Assembly (NCBI GenBank): GCA_012523365.1
Contig: JAAYIQ010000126.1
Span: 1 to 35,064, forward strand
From: Clostridiaceae bacterium
Lineage (GTDB): Bacteria > Bacillota > Clostridia > Saccharofermentanales > Saccharofermentanaceae
DNA length: 35,064 nt
Direction: 5' to 3'
Below, one piece after another: positions 8,107 to 19,493 of the stretch; positions within the stretch are counted from its first letter, which is position 1; the number at the start of each line of letters is the position of its first letter. Made by a program: the position numbers and the translations under genes. The notes under the pieces were generated by a model, which made no database searches, was not told the DNA's origin, and was given only the letters and a program-made list of their open reading frames with translations.

Positions 8107-10578
8107 TTATGATGTTTCTTCTCGCTCCTTAAGTTCAAACGTATACTTCTCACCATCGTGGCCGATTTGTATCTCGCAGACATGATCGAGTTTCGATGTG
8201 AGGAACATATCCGATAACGGATCCTCCAGACGACGCTGGATTGTCTTGCGAAGAGGCCTGGCACCGTATTTCACGTCATAACCCTCCTCAGCGAGGGCGT
8301 CTTTTGCCTTCTCGGAAACGAGAAGGGTTATGTGTTTCTCCTCCATTTGAGCCGAGAGTTCACGGAGCATCAGATCGACAATCTTACGGATCTCTTCCTT
8401 GGTCAGTTCGTGGAACACGATAATCTCATCGACGCGGTTCAAGAATTCCGGACGGAACATATCCTTAAGCACCGTTTGAACCCGGCTCTCCATCGCAACA
8501 TGACCTTCGGAGCCGAACCCGAAACCGTTGGACTTCAATGTGGTCCCGGCATTAGAGGTCATGACCAGGATGGTGTTTTCAAAATTAATCAATCGACCGT
8601 GGCTGTCCGTCAGTCGTCCGTCATCGAGAATTTGGAGCAATAGATTAAAGACATCGGGATGAGCCTTCTCGATCTCGTCGAAAAGAATGACCGAATACGG
8701 CTTGCGTCGAACACGCTCCGTCAACTGACCTCCGTCATCGTAACCGACATAGCCGGGCGGTGATCCGATCAATTTGCTGACGGTGTGAGCCTCCATGAAC
8801 TCAGACATATCCATGCGGATCAGCGCATCCTCGCGTGCGAACATCGCTTCCGCGACGGCCTTGACCAATTCGGTTTTTCCGACTCCGGTCGGTCCCACAA
8901 AGATAAACGAGGCCGGTTTGTGTTTCTTGCCGAATCCGGAACGATTCCGACGGATTGCACGCGCCAAGGCACTTACCGCATCTTCCTGACCGACGACACG
9001 CATATGCAGACGGTCTTCAAGCTTCATCAGCTTTTCCGATTCCGTTTCCGAAATACGTTTGACCGGTATACCGGTCCACATCTCAATGACCGATGAGATA
9101 TCCTCATGCGATATGATTGTCGGGACCAGCTCGCTTTCCAACGACGCCGACTCCTCCTCCAAACGTAAGAGCTGAGCCTTAGTCTCCGCCTGTTTCTCAT
9201 AAAGGCCTTCCTGCTCGATGATTTGGGGGGCAGATGCCTCGATTTTCTGTTCAATCTCCGTTAGGAGCTTCTGTTTCTCCGCTGTCTCTTTAGCCAACGA
9301 CTTTAGTTTGACCAAGCGCACCTCGCGCAGATTCGCTCTGGATCCGGACTCATCAAGCAAGTCGATCGCTTTGTCCGGAAGAAAACGATCCATGATGTAG
9401 CGTGCGGACGCCCGGACAGCATATTCAATCACTTCATCAGAATATGACACATGGTGGTGCTTCTCGTAATAGTCGCGGATGCCCTTAAGGATCTCAATAC
9501 TCTCCTCGACGCTCGGTTCCTCGACGATCACCTTCTGGAAACGGCGTTCGAGGGCGGAATCCTTCTCAATAAAGCGACGATACTCATCCAGAGTTGTCGA
9601 ACCGATCACGCGAATTTCACCTTTGGCCAATGCGGGCTTCAGAATGTTCGCCGCGTTCATTGCGCCTTCGGCATCTCCGGCACCCATGATATTGTGAAGT
9701 TCATCGATAACTAAAATGATATTCTCGCTCTTTCTCGCGTCATCGACAACACCCTTCATCCGGCTCTCAAATTGGCCGCGAAACTGCGTCCCCGCAACCA
9801 TCGCAGTCATGTCAAGAAGATAAACCGACATATCCAGAAGCTTCGCGGGAACCTGACCCGCAGCAATGCGGACCGCAAGTCCTTCGGCAATTGCCGTCTT
9901 CCCGACTCCCGGCGCGCCGAGTATAGCGGGATTATTCTTTGATCGGCGGTTCAAGATCTGAATCACACGCTCCAATTCCTTCTCGCGTCCGATAATTCTG
10001 TCGATCTTGCCTTCCCGGGCCTTCAGAGTAAGGTTGGTACCGAACTGGTCCAGGAATCTCAGTTTGGGCTCTCTTCTTCGTTCTCCGGTTCTGCGGGGTC
10101 CGGTTTCTCCGGCATCCGCCTTCTTATCCCCTCCGGGCATACCGTCCGAGGAATCTTCCGCGGCTTCGTCAGTGATTGCTTCATCACTCATGTCAAAGGC
10201 ACCGCCGAGGTCCTGATTCCCGATCTCAAGAAAACCGAGATCGGAGCTCTGCGGATCCTCTTCATCTTCGTCCTGAAACTCCTCATCTCCGTCAATCAGA
10301 TCATTCTCCGGAAGGAGGTTCTCCGAATTAAGAAGCATCTTGAAGATGTCCTCGGGCTGAGTCCCTTCGACACCGGTCATCAGGTTGTTGAGCCGATCGG
10401 ACACCCGATCAATATTCTTCTCATTGATTCCGGACTTGGCAAACATCTCGTCGATGCCTCCGATTCCGGTCTGATAAGCGCACTTCAGGCACAGCCCTTC
10501 GCTGATGCGACGACCATTCTCAATGCGTGTCGTAAAAACCACGGCAACGTTCTTTTTGCAGATTATGCATTTTGTCAT
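8107..10578 (-). CDS. ATP-dependent Clp protease ATP-binding subunit, ClpE-like (N-terminal zinc finger, two AAA+ modules)
   Basis: 823 aa; [15 protein letters not shown]...[19 protein letters not shown] zinc finger; Walker [16 protein letters not shown] and [19 protein letters not shown]; Walker B LVIDELH and [32 protein letters not shown]. Confidence 0.92.
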   Translation of the reverse strand: MTKCIICKKNVAVVFTTRIENGRRISEGLCLKCAYQTGIGGIDEMFAKSGINEKNIDRVSDRLNNLMTGVEGTQPEDIFKMLLNSENLLPENDLIDGDEEFQDEDEEDPQSSDLGFLEIGNQDLGGAFDMSDEAITDEAAEDSSDGMPGGDKKADAGETGPRRTGERRREPKLRFLDQFGTNLTLKAREGKIDRIIGREKELERVIQILNRRSKNNPAILGAPGVGKTAIAEGLAVRIAAGQVPAKLLDMSVYLLDMTAMVAGTQFRGQFESRMKGVVDDARKSENIILVIDELHNIMGAGDAEGAMNAANILKPALAKGEIRVIGSTTLDEYRRFIEKDSALERRFQKVIVEEPSVEESIEILKGIRDYYEKHHHVSYSDEVIEYAVRASARYIMDRFLPDKAIDLLDESGSRANLREVRLVKLKSLAKETAEKQKLLTEIEQKIEASAPQIIEQEGLYEKQAETKAQLLRLEEESASLESELVPTIISHEDISSVIEMWTGIPVKRISETESEKLMKLEDRLHMRVVGQEDAVSALARAIRRNRSGFGKKHKPASFIFVGPTGVGKTELVKAVAEAMFAREDALIRMDMSEFMEAHTVSKLIGSPPGYVGYDDGGQLTERVRRKPYSVILFDEIEKAHPDVFNLLLQILDDGRLTDSHGRLINFENTILVMTSNAGTTLKSNGFGFGSEGHVAMESRVQTVLKDMFRPEFLNRVDEIIVFHELTKEEIRKIVDLMLRELSAQMEEKHITLLVSEKAKDALAEEGYDVKYGARPLRKTIQRRLEDPLSDMFLTSKLDHVCEIQIGHDGEKYTFELKEREETS

Positions 10579-13500
10579 TTATTTGTCCTTTGTCTCTCTT
10601 CCGACTTTTCTTCTTCGGGGCTTGACCGACGTTTGAATCTCGAGGAGATCCCTGTCGACCTCTGCTTTGAATTTTAGTGTATCCACCTCATGAAGGGGCC
10701 CGAAATTACGGGCCTTTTCCAGAAGCGGGGCCAGATACTGTCCGGTATATGATGTGGGGTGGTTCGCGACCTCTTCCGGAGTACCGGATGCGACAACGGT
10801 TCCACCCTTGTCCCCTCCCTCCGGGCCTAGATCAATTATATAATCGGCCGTCTTAATGACGTCGAGATTGTGTTCGATTACCAAAACAGTATTACCATTT
10901 TCGGTCAGTCTCTGCAAAATGTCAACAAGCTTATGAACATCGGCAATGTGAAGACCGGTCGTCGGTTCGTCCAGAATATAAAAGGTACGCCCGGTGCTCC
11001 TTTTCGATAATTCGGTTGCCAGCTTGACGCGCTGAGCTTCTCCGCCCGACAGTTGAGTAGAGGGTTGTCCCAAACGAATATAACCCATCCCGACGTCCGC
11101 GAGAGTCTCCAGTTTTCTTCTGATCCTCGGGATGCTCGAAAAGAAGCTAAGCGCCTCATCGACCGTCATCTCCAGAACATCCGCGATGCTCTTGCCTTTG
11201 TACTTCACTTCCAGCGTTTCGCGGTTATAGCGTTTTCCCTTACAGACATCACACGTTACATATACGTCCGGCAAAAAATGCATCTCGATTCGATTGACTC
11301 CATCGCCACCGCAAGCCTCACAACGACCGCCTTTGACGTTGAAACTGAATCGCCCTTTGAGGAAACCCCGTGCCCTCGCGTCCCGGCTTCCCGCGAAAAG
11401 ATCACGGATTAAGTCAAAGCATCCCGTGTATGTCGCCGGGTTGGATCTGGGCGTCCTGCCGATCGGAGACTGGTCGATCGCAATGACCTTGTCCAAGTAT
11501 TCAAGTCCTTCCATGGAGTCAAACGAGCCGAACTGGCGTTTCGCTCCGTTGAGGTCCGCGGCTAATTTCTTAAGGATAATTCCGTTAACCAGAGAACTCT
11601 TGCCCGAACCGGAAACGCCGGTCACACATGTCATGAGTCCAAGCGGAATCCGGACACTGATTTCACGCAAATTGTTCTCCCTCGCATTATTGACGGACAG
11701 ATAATGACCGTTCGGGCGTCTGCGATTCAGCGGGATCGGAATATATTTCTTGCCGCTCATGTATTGTCCGGTGATCGAACGTTCCGCATTCATGATGTCA
11801 CTGATCGAACCGATCGCGATTAATTCCCCGCCGTGTTCTCCCGCTCCGGGGCCCAAGTCGATCACGCAATCCGCTTCACGCATGGTTTCCTCGTCGTGTT
11901 CAACTACGAGTACCGTATTTCCCAGATCGCGAAGTCGCTTCAGCGTACGAAGAAGTTTGGCATTATCACGTTGGTGGAGTCCGATCGACGGTTCATCAAG
12001 AATATAGAGAACCCCCATCAATCCCGAACCGATCTGTGTCGCAAGGCGAATCCTCTGGGACTCGCCGCCGGACAACGTCGCGGAGGCGCGGCTCAGTGAA
12101 AGGTAATCGAGGCCGACATCCAAAAGGAACCCGAGGCGAGAGCGTATTTCTTTGATGATCGGTTCCGCAATCGAATGATTTCTCTCCGAAAAAACCAGGT
12201 TATCGAGTACTTTGAGGCACTTCCGGATCGGAAGACAGGTCAGCTCATATATGTTATAGTCACCGACGGTCACCGACAAGCTTCTCTTGTTTAATCTGGC
12301 TCCGCCGCATGAAGGGCACGGATGAATGTTCATAAATTGCTCGTAATATTCCTTCATATCCTCCGACCCGGTCTCCCGATACCTTCGTTCCAGGCTCGGG
12401 ACAATGCCCTGCCAACTTGACCGGTACTCGGCACCACGGGAATATTTGCTGTTCCTCGTATCGATTTGAAGAACCTCACCGTCGTTTCCGAAAAGGATGA
12501 GATCGCGAATCCCTTGAGACAAATCTTTCCAGGGAACGTCGAGCGAAAACGAGTATTTCTTGGAAAGAGCGAGGATGAACGCGCGGCCCCAGCTGCTGTC
12601 GTCGTCCATGTTCCATCCCCCGGTTCGGATCGCGCCCTCGTTGATCGATTTATCCGGATCCGTAACACAAAGCAGGGGATCCACAAATGAGTGCGAACCG
12701 ATCCCCGAACAATCCGGACAAGCTCCGAACGGATTATTAAAGGAAAACATTCTCGGGTTGAGTTCTTCAAACCCGATCCCGCAATCCGGACACGAGTACT
12801 TCTGCGAGAACAGGAGCTCCTCTTCCTTATAAATGACATCGCCAAACTCATTCTCGTCCTCGGGAATCTGGATCGAGACCCGAAGCAGACCGTCCGATAC
12901 CGCTACCGTACTTTCCACCGAATCCCCGAGTCGTCCTTGGATATCCCGGCGAATAATTACGCGGTCAACGACCACTTCGATCGAATGTTTCTTGTTCTTA
13001 TCAAGGACGATGTCCTCATCCAGCTCAAACATCTCCCCGTCCACGCGAATTCGAGCGTATCCCGCCTTGCGCAATTCCTCAAAAAGCTTCGCGTACTCAC
13101 CCTTCCTGCCCCGGACGACCGGGGCCATCAGAACCGCCCGTGTCCCCTCCGGATACTTGAGCAATGTATCGACGATTTGATCGACGGATTGAGAACTGAT
13201 TTCCTTTCCGCACTCAGGGCAATGCGGTGTTCCGACTCGCGCATATAACAGTCTGAGATAATCGTAAATCTCGGTGACGGTTCCTACCGTCGATCGCGGA
13301 TTCTTGCTCGTTGTCTTCTGATCGATGGAGATGGCGGGAGAAAGTCCGTCGATCCGGTCGATATCCGGCTTCTCCATCTGACCGAGAAACTGACGTGCGT
13401 AGGAGGAAAGAGATTCCACGTAACGACGCTGTCCCTCGGCATAAATCGTGTCGAAAGCCAGAGATGATTTCCCGGAGCCCGAGAGGCCCGTCAGAACAAC

Positions 13501-13581
13501 GAGTTTCTCTCTGGGTATATCAACATCGATATTCTTAAGATTGTGTTCCCGTGCGCCTCGTATTTCAATAAATTCTATCAT
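10579..13581 (-). CDS. uvrA: Excinuclease ABC subunit A
   Basis: 1000 aa; [90 protein letters not shown] zinc motifs ([17 protein letters not shown]). Confidence 0.98.
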   Translation of the reverse strand: MIEFIEIRGAREHNLKNIDVDIPREKLVVLTGLSGSGKSSLAFDTIYAEGQRRYVESLSSYARQFLGQMEKPDIDRIDGLSPAISIDQKTTSKNPRSTVGTVTEIYDYLRLLYARVGTPHCPECGKEISSQSVDQIVDTLLKYPEGTRAVLMAPVVRGRKGEYAKLFEELRKAGYARIRVDGEMFELDEDIVLDKNKKHSIEVVVDRVIIRRDIQGRLGDSVESTVAVSDGLLRVSIQIPEDENEFGDVIYKEEELLFSQKYSCPDCGIGFEELNPRMFSFNNPFGACPDCSGIGSHSFVDPLLCVTDPDKSINEGAIRTGGWNMDDDSSWGRAFILALSKKYSFSLDVPWKDLSQGIRDLILFGNDGEVLQIDTRNSKYSRGAEYRSSWQGIVPSLERRYRETGSEDMKEYYEQFMNIHPCPSCGGARLNKRSLSVTVGDYNIYELTCLPIRKCLKVLDNLVFSERNHSIAEPIIKEIRSRLGFLLDVGLDYLSLSRASATLSGGESQRIRLATQIGSGLMGVLYILDEPSIGLHQRDNAKLLRTLKRLRDLGNTVLVVEHDEETMREADCVIDLGPGAGEHGGELIAIGSISDIMNAERSITGQYMSGKKYIPIPLNRRRPNGHYLSVNNARENNLREISVRIPLGLMTCVTGVSGSGKSSLVNGIILKKLAADLNGAKRQFGSFDSMEGLEYLDKVIAIDQSPIGRTPRSNPATYTGCFDLIRDLFAGSRDARARGFLKGRFSFNVKGGRCEACGGDGVNRIEMHFLPDVYVTCDVCKGKRYNRETLEVKYKGKSIADVLEMTVDEALSFFSSIPRIRRKLETLADVGMGYIRLGQPSTQLSGGEAQRVKLATELSKRSTGRTFYILDEPTTGLHIADVHKLVDILQRLTENGNTVLVIEHNLDVIKTADYIIDLGPEGGDKGGTVVASGTPEEVANHPTSYTGQYLAPLLEKARNFGPLHEVDTLKFKAEVDRDLLEIQTSVKPRRRKVGRETKDK

Positions 13582-13709
13582 TCGGTCAACATCCTCAACT
13601 AAATCCGAATATATGTTCTTTTCTATGAAACCAGTTTATCATATATCCGGCATCCAAATACGGCAAGCTTGCGGCAAGCACAAAATTAACAATTTGTTCG
13701 ACTTATATC

Positions 13710-13739
13710 TTGCCTTATCGATTGTTCCTGTGTTATCAT
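13710..13739 (+). promoter_or_regulatory. Candidate promoter for tRNA-Glu
   Basis: TTGCCT - 18 nt - TATCAT, ending 21 nt before the tRNA. Confidence 0.4.
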
Positions 13740-13760
13740 TCCATTTGCGTTCATCATAAC

Positions 13761-13835
13761 GGCCCTATGGTCAAGCGGTTAAGACACCGCCCTCTCAAGG
13801 CGGAATCAGGAGTTCGATTCTCCTTAGGGTCACCA
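13761..13835 (+). tRNA. tRNA-Glu (anticodon CUC)
   Basis: GGCCCTATGGTCAAGCGGTTAAGACACCGCCCTCTCAAGGCGGAATCAGGAGTTCGATTCTCCTTAGGGTCACCA; anticodon stem CCGCC/GGCGG with loop CTCTCAA; CCA encoded. Confidence 0.95.
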
Positions 13836-13842
13836 GCGCAAG

Positions 13843-13867
13843 CATCCGCGACAGCGGATGTTTTTTT
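13843..13867 (+). terminator. Rho-independent terminator after tRNA-Glu
   Basis: CATCCGC-GACA-GCGGATG followed by TTTTTTT. Confidence 0.9.
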
Positions 13868-13870
13868 GCG

Positions 13871-13899
13871 TAAAAAACGCCGCGATGTGCTCGCGGCGT
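13871..13899 (-). terminator. Rho-independent terminator downstream of citrate synthase
   Basis: On the minus strand ACGCCGCGA-GCACA-TCGCGGCGT followed by TTTTTA; 9-bp perfect stem. Confidence 0.85.
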
Positions 13900-13923
13900 C
13901 AGAATTCAATTCCTTGATGTGCT

Positions 13924-15294
13924 CTAGACCTCGCCTCTGGACTCGACCGGAACATACCTTCTTCTCTTCTGAACACATTTATATGCGGGACGCATAATTC
14001 TGCCGCCCGATACCAATTCCTCGATCCGGTGAGCACTCCAGCCGGCGATTCGTGCACACGCGAAAATCGGTGTAAACAGCTCCGGCGGTATCTTGAGCAT
14101 CGAATAGATAAACCCCGCATAGAAATCAACGTTCGCACTTACGATCTTATCGTTCTTCTTCACCCGCGAGAATACCTCCGGAGCCAAGCGCTCCGTGAGT
14201 GTATAAAGTTCGTATTCGTCCTCTCTGCCCGCCTCGAAGGCAAGCATCCTCGCATAATCGCGAAGAAGTTTCGTACGCGGGTCGGAAACGGTATAGACGG
14301 CATGTCCTATGCCGTAAATCAGGCCGGACCGATCGTATGCTTCCTTGTTGAGTATCTTAGTCAGATATCCGCAAATCTCCATCTCGTTCCGCCAGTTTTT
14401 GACCTCGCCCTTCAGCTCTTGCATCATCGCATATGCCTTGTTGCTGGCTCCGCCGTGCTGAGGGCCCTTGAGTGAGCCGATTGCCGCAGCGATCACTGAA
14501 TAGGTATCCGATCCGGATGACGAGACGCAATGTGTCACAAAAGAAGAATTGTTACCGCCTCCGTGCTCGGCATGCAGAACCAACGCCAAATCGAGGATCC
14601 TTGCCTCGAGTTCGGAGAAAAGCCCGTCCGGACGAATCATATGAAGAATATTCTGTGCCGTGTTGTATTCGGGAAGCGGAGCGTGTAAGAACAAACTCTC
14701 CTTGTCAACATAATGTCGTCTGGCCATATAAGCATAAGCGGTCAGCACCGGAAAACGCGCAATCAGTTCGATGCATTGCCGCAGCACGTTTCGAATGTCA
14801 ATCGAATCGGCGTCATCGTCATACGGATACAGGGCCAACACAGAACGCGCCAGTTTGTTCATGATATCCGGACTCGGAGCCTTAAGGATCATGTCCTCCG
14901 TGAATCCCGAAGGTAACGGCCGCAGTTCCGCCAGAAGTTTCTCGAAATTCTCCTGTTCTCCTGTCGTCGGCAATTCACCGAAAAGGAGAAGGTACGCGGT
15001 TTCTTCAAATCCGAATCTCTTTTTCTCGAAAAACCCGCTCACGAGATCCGAAATTTCGATTCCCTGATAAAAAAGACGCCCTTCGATCGGAACACGCTCT
15101 ACATCGTCGACGATGTAAGACATCACCTCGCCGACCTCTGTGAGCCCGACCAAAACACCTGTTCCGTCGGCATTTCTCAGTCCGCGCTTAACATTATAGC
15201 GTTCATAAAGAGCAGGATCTATTTTCGATTTCTCCGTCGCCTTAGCGGCCAGATCCTCGATTATGTTCATCTTTTCACGTGATATCTTGCTCAT
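13924..15294 (-). CDS. Citrate synthase
   Basis: Motifs GRLFYQGIEISDL, LHAEHGGGNNSSFVTHCVSSSGSDTYSVIAAAIGSLKGPQHGGASNKA, GIGHAVYTVSDPRTKLL. ATG at 15294 is preceded by CAGGAGGAG; ORF track starts at 15312. Confidence 0.95.
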   Translation of the reverse strand: MSKISREKMNIIEDLAAKATEKSKIDPALYERYNVKRGLRNADGTGVLVGLTEVGEVMSYIVDDVERVPIEGRLFYQGIEISDLVSGFFEKKRFGFEETAYLLLFGELPTTGEQENFEKLLAELRPLPSGFTEDMILKAPSPDIMNKLARSVLALYPYDDDADSIDIRNVLRQCIELIARFPVLTAYAYMARRHYVDKESLFLHAPLPEYNTAQNILHMIRPDGLFSELEARILDLALVLHAEHGGGNNSSFVTHCVSSSGSDTYSVIAAAIGSLKGPQHGGASNKAYAMMQELKGEVKNWRNEMEICGYLTKILNKEAYDRSGLIYGIGHAVYTVSDPRTKLLRDYARMLAFEAGREDEYELYTLTERLAPEVFSRVKKNDKIVSANVDFYAGFIYSMLKIPPELFTPIFACARIAGWSAHRIEELVSGGRIMRPAYKCVQKRRRYVPVESRGEV

Positions 15295-15325
15295 CCAATC
15301 TCCTCCTGTCAATCAATCCCGGAGA

Positions 15326-17272
15326 TCATTGACCTTCTCCGGCTGTCTGACGGGTATAATTCAAAAGTCCGCCGGCCAACAATATATCCGCTTGTCTTTC
15401 GGAAATCCCACAGTTCATCTCAATATCAAACCCGCGGGTCTTGTCCGTAACTATAACGGTCGATCCTTCCGCGGCGCCCCGGATCTGATGCCGAACATCT
15501 TGAATCACGATATCATCAAGTACGGATATTTTATCATAATCGGAGGCATTTACAAACGTAAGCGGAATGATTCCGTTATTGATCAGATTGGCCATGTGTA
15601 TTCGGGCAAACGAAATCGCGAAAACTCCCTTGACCCCAAGCTGAAGAGGTGCGAGCGCCGCGTGCTCACGGCTTGACCCCTGCCCGTAATTCGCTCCCCC
15701 GATAATGAAACCTCCGCCGTGCTCTTTGGCCTTCTCCGGAAACGTCGGATCGGACGGAGTCAGGCAGAAGTCGGCCAGATATGGAATATTGGAGCGAAAA
15801 GGAAGCAGTTTTGAGTTCGACGGCATGATGTGATCGGTTGTAATATTATCCTCAAGTTTTACCAATGCTTTCCCTCCGATCCCCTCAGACAACTTCGTGT
15901 TGAGCGGAAAAGGCTTGATATTCGGACCGCGCACCACCTCGACTTCCGTCGAATCCTCTGGGGGAATAATCACGAGATTGTCATTGATCTTGAATTGCTC
16001 CGGCATCGTTACCACCGGCGGAGAGCCGAAATCGTCAGGATCCGTCACAACACCGTAAATCGCCGCGATCGCCGCGATTTCCGGACTGACCAAATAAACC
16101 TGCGCGGAAGCGGTTCCGGAGCGGGCGTAAAAATTCCGGTTATTTGTTCGAAGTGAAACCGCGTCGGTCTTGGGTGATTGCCCCATTCCGATACAAGGTC
16201 CGCAAGAACACTCCAGGATGCGCGCACCCGCGGCGATCATATCCGCCAGAGCCCCTTGCTCTGCCATCATGTTAAACACTTGCTTTGAACCGGGCGAGAT
16301 CACCAAAGACACGTCCGGATGGATGGTTTGACCTTTAAGTATAGCCGCGACCTTCAGCATGTCGTGAAGCGAAGAGTTGGTGCAGGAACCGATACAGACC
16401 TGATCGACCTTGAGCCCTGCAATCTCGGTAACCGGCACAACGTTATCGGGCATATGCGGCTTCGCCACCATCGGCTTAAGTTTCGAGAGATCAATAGAAA
16501 TGACTTCGTCATATACCGCATCCGGGTCTGCCTCCAACGGAACGAAATCATCCGGCCTGCCCTGTGCATCAAGAAAACGCTTTGTCACTTCGTCCGAAGG
16601 AAATATCGACGTTGTAGCACCGAGTTCCGCACCCATGTTGGTGATTGTCGCGCGCTCGGGAACCGAAAGATGGGCAAGTGCATCGCCGGAATATTCAATG
16701 ATCTTGCCGACGCCGCCCTTCACGGTCATGATCCGAAGAACCTCCAAAATGATGTCCTTCGCGGTCGCCCAGGGCGCCAGGCTCCCGGTCAATTCAACCT
16801 TGCACATCCGCGGCATGCTGATATAGTAGGGCCCGCCGCCCATCGCGACGGCGACATCCAACCCACCGGCACCGATCGCGAGCATCCCGATTCCTCCGCA
16901 AGTCGGAGTGTGACTGTCCGAACCGAGCAAGGTCTGGCCGGGAACGCCGAAACGTTCGATATGAACCTGATGACAAACGCCGTTTCCGGGTCTTGAGAAA
17001 CGGATCCCGTACTTGGCGGCGACCGTCTGAATATACTTGTGATCATCGGCGTTCTCGAATCCGGACTGAAGCATATTATGGTCTATATATGCGACTGACA
17101 GTTTGGTTTTAACACGCGGAACACCGATCGCCTCGAATTGAAGATACGCCATTGTCCCCGTTGAATCCTGCGTCAGTGTTTGGTCGATGCGGAAGGATAT
17201 CTCGTTGCCCGGCTTCATTTCACCGGAGATGAGATGACCTCTGAGTATTTTTTGAGAAATGGTATTGCCCAT
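15326..17272 (-). CDS. Aconitate hydratase
   Basis: 648 aa; LLGSDSHTPTCGGIGMLAIGAGGLDVA, CIGSCTNSSLHDM, ECSCGPCIGMGQSP, GGANYGQGSSREHAALAPLQLGVKGVFAISFARIH. Confidence 0.95.
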   Translation of the reverse strand: MGNTISQKILRGHLISGEMKPGNEISFRIDQTLTQDSTGTMAYLQFEAIGVPRVKTKLSVAYIDHNMLQSGFENADDHKYIQTVAAKYGIRFSRPGNGVCHQVHIERFGVPGQTLLGSDSHTPTCGGIGMLAIGAGGLDVAVAMGGGPYYISMPRMCKVELTGSLAPWATAKDIILEVLRIMTVKGGVGKIIEYSGDALAHLSVPERATITNMGAELGATTSIFPSDEVTKRFLDAQGRPDDFVPLEADPDAVYDEVISIDLSKLKPMVAKPHMPDNVVPVTEIAGLKVDQVCIGSCTNSSLHDMLKVAAILKGQTIHPDVSLVISPGSKQVFNMMAEQGALADMIAAGARILECSCGPCIGMGQSPKTDAVSLRTNNRNFYARSGTASAQVYLVSPEIAAIAAIYGVVTDPDDFGSPPVVTMPEQFKINDNLVIIPPEDSTEVEVVRGPNIKPFPLNTKLSEGIGGKALVKLEDNITTDHIMPSNSKLLPFRSNIPYLADFCLTPSDPTFPEKAKEHGGGFIIGGANYGQGSSREHAALAPLQLGVKGVFAISFARIHMANLINNGIIPLTFVNASDYDKISVLDDIVIQDVRHQIRGAAEGSTVIVTDKTRGFDIEMNCGISERQADILLAGGLLNYTRQTAGEGQ

Positions 17273-17304
17273 GTCATAATCCTCCGATCGCTTGTTAAGA
17301 TTTA

Positions 17305-17334
17305 ATTATCCTTTACGATCGGCGGTATTGTCAA
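17305..17334 (-). promoter_or_regulatory. Promoter for aconitase-citrate synthase operon
   Basis: Minus strand TTGACA (17329-17334) - 18 nt - GATAAT (17305-17310), about 33 nt before the aconitase ATG. Confidence 0.65.
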
Positions 17335-17420
17335 TAAAATCGGTTTATGCGAAACGACGAAAACAAAGCGCGGAGGGCACTCATCAATACACTTCCTCTG
17401 ATGAAATCAACACTCTCCGA

Positions 17421-18827
17421 TTACCCGATGTGAATCTTTCCTTCCGGGAAAACACTCGAATACTCCTTCGGCTCACGAAGCGCAAGGCTGACGGCAACGG
17501 TAATCGGGCCGACCCTTCCGATGAACATGACCGGGATTAAACACATTTGGCCGATTGACGTCAATTCCGGCGTTGAAGCCGCCGATACACCGACCGTACC
17601 GAACGCCGACGCAGACTCGAAAAGCAGATCCAAATATTCAATACGTCCGTCCGCAAGCGACGCGGATTCAGTGAATGTCAAAACAATTGACAACAGGGCG
17701 ACCAACCCCAAAGCCAGAACAAAGATCGATATCGCTCTTTGAACGGCCACCCGCGCGATCTGGTGTTTACGGATAACGATATCCGTCCGGCCTCGTATTT
17801 CGGAGTAAACGGAATATATGAGTAACCAAAAAGTTGACACCTTGATACCGCCACCGGTAGAACCGGAGCCCGCACCGATAAACATCAGCGCGACGCAGAA
17901 TATCTTGGTGCCGTCCAGAAGTGTCGCCATATTGATCGTATTAAAGCCTGCCGTCCTCATCGTAATCGACTGAAATAGCGCGGCTATCGGTCGTTGCCAT
18001 GTCGGCAGCAATCCCATTGCCATCTCACCCTCATTATTCCATTCCACCGAGAGGATAAACAACATACCCGATAAGATCAAAAGCGCGGTCGCCGCCAAAG
18101 TGATCCGACTGTGAATGTTAAGCCTCTTCGTCTTAATGGAAGCAAACAAATCTCTCCAGACGATAAACCCCAAACCTCCGGATACGATCAAGAACATAGT
18201 GGTAAAGAGAACGACCGGATTTCCCGAAAACCCGGTAAGACTCGCATACGGGCCGAACTTTGTGTCACCCATCAGGTCAAATCCGGCATTACAGAAAGCG
18301 GAAACCGATTGGAATCCGGCCTTTGCCAAACCTTCCGACCATCCGAAAAGCGGAACAAACTGAGTTGCAAAAAGCAAAAACCCGATGAACTCAAACGCGA
18401 ACGTTAAGAGAACAATGGACCGAAGGAGCGCAGGCAACTCCGTAAATGAGAAACTTCCCGAACTCTCTTGCGCCAAGACACGCGTTCGGAGCCCGACCTT
18501 TCTTCTGATCAGACTGATGAAGAATGTGGAGATCGTCACTAAACCGAGCCCGCCGATCTGGATGAGCGCAAGAATAACACCACGTCCAAACGTAGAAAAA
18601 GTTGACGCGGTATCCGCCACAACCAATCCGGTCACACAGGTGGAAGATACCGTTGTAAACAGAGCCGTCTTTATTCCGACACTTCTACCCGTAACGGAAG
18701 CAAGCGGAAGCAGGAGCAGAACGAAACCGATGATATCGACGAAAAGAAAACTCGTCATGATCATTCGGGCCGGTTTCGCCAGAAGCCACTTGAAAACTTC
18801 CTGCGTCCTTCGTTTGCGAATCAGCAT
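17421..18827 (-). CDS. TrkH/KtrB-family potassium uptake transmembrane subunit
   Basis: Hydrophobic protein with TVSSTCVTGLVVADTASTFSTFGRGVILALIQIGGLGLVTIS, SVSAFCNAGFDLMG, SITMRTAGFNTINMA, FIGAGSGSTGGGIKVSTF, SASAFGTVGVSAASTPEL pore-loop repeats. ATG 18827 overlaps the upstream stop (TAATG). Confidence 0.93.
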   Translation of the reverse strand: MLIRKRRTQEVFKWLLAKPARMIMTSFLFVDIIGFVLLLLPLASVTGRSVGIKTALFTTVSSTCVTGLVVADTASTFSTFGRGVILALIQIGGLGLVTISTFFISLIRRKVGLRTRVLAQESSGSFSFTELPALLRSIVLLTFAFEFIGFLLFATQFVPLFGWSEGLAKAGFQSVSAFCNAGFDLMGDTKFGPYASLTGFSGNPVVLFTTMFLIVSGGLGFIVWRDLFASIKTKRLNIHSRITLAATALLILSGMLFILSVEWNNEGEMAMGLLPTWQRPIAALFQSITMRTAGFNTINMATLLDGTKIFCVALMFIGAGSGSTGGGIKVSTFWLLIYSVYSEIRGRTDIVIRKHQIARVAVQRAISIFVLALGLVALLSIVLTFTESASLADGRIEYLDLLFESASAFGTVGVSAASTPELTSIGQMCLIPVMFIGRVGPITVAVSLALREPKEYSSVFPEGKIHIG

Positions 18828-19489
18828 TAAGTCTGGACCATCTCTTTCCAAATTTGATCGATATTTTTCCGCGAGCAAACCAAAACCATCAAATCTCCCG
18901 CATGCATCACGGTATCGCCTCGCGGAGTGATCATTTCCCCGCTGCTCTTGGTCATGACGACTACCTTCGCTCCCGAAGGAAATGAATAGTCAGCAAGCGT
19001 TTTCTCGCAAGCTCTCGCCTTCGGGGAGAGAATAAATTCGACCAGGACATAGTCGGATTCCTGGATGCGATGAACGATTCGAAGTCCCTCGTAGTCGATC
19101 TCTTGTTCAATCATTTCCGCGAGAATCTTTGTTCCCGAATAGGACTTATCTACTCCGAATCGCTTCATAACTTCGAGATTTCTCGGGTTATTGACACGCG
19201 AAATCGCAATCGGAACGCCGCAATGCCTCTTGGCGATCTGGCATGCGATCAGGTTAGTCTCGTCTTTGCCGGTCAATGCGACGATCATTTTGGCACCGAC
19301 ACAAGCCGGGGCCAAAACCGAATAAACGGAGCCGTCTCCGTAAACAACTTCAGCGGACAATTGATTGGCAATTCGATTGGCTGCCTTCTCGTTTTGCTCA
19401 ATAATCACGACATCGTGATCCTGAACGAATTCCTTTATCAAATAGAATGCGACTTTTCCGCCACCGACAATAACAATTTTCATACCCAT
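18827..19489 (-). CDS. TrkA/KtrA-family RCK (NAD-binding plus TrkA-C) protein, copy 2
   Basis: 220 aa; MGMKIVIVGGGKVAFYLIKEFVQDHDVVIIEQNEKAANRIANQLSAEVVYGDGS...; TrkA-C-like C-terminus GAKVVVMTKSSGEMITPRGDTVMHAGDLMVLV. Confidence 0.92.
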   Translation of the reverse strand: MGMKIVIVGGGKVAFYLIKEFVQDHDVVIIEQNEKAANRIANQLSAEVVYGDGSVYSVLAPACVGAKMIVALTGKDETNLIACQIAKRHCGVPIAISRVNNPRNLEVMKRFGVDKSYSGTKILAEMIEQEIDYEGLRIVHRIQESDYVLVEFILSPKARACEKTLADYSFPSGAKVVVMTKSSGEMITPRGDTVMHAGDLMVLVCSRKNIDQIWKEMVQT

Positions 19490-19493
19490 TTCC

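Noticed and set aside
12691-13248. 185-aa plus-strand ORF opposite uvrA
   Set aside because: Antisense to conserved UvrA coding; composition is a mirror of the sense gene.
16319-16996. 225-aa plus-strand ORF opposite aconitase
   Set aside because: Antisense shadow ORF; no domain signal.
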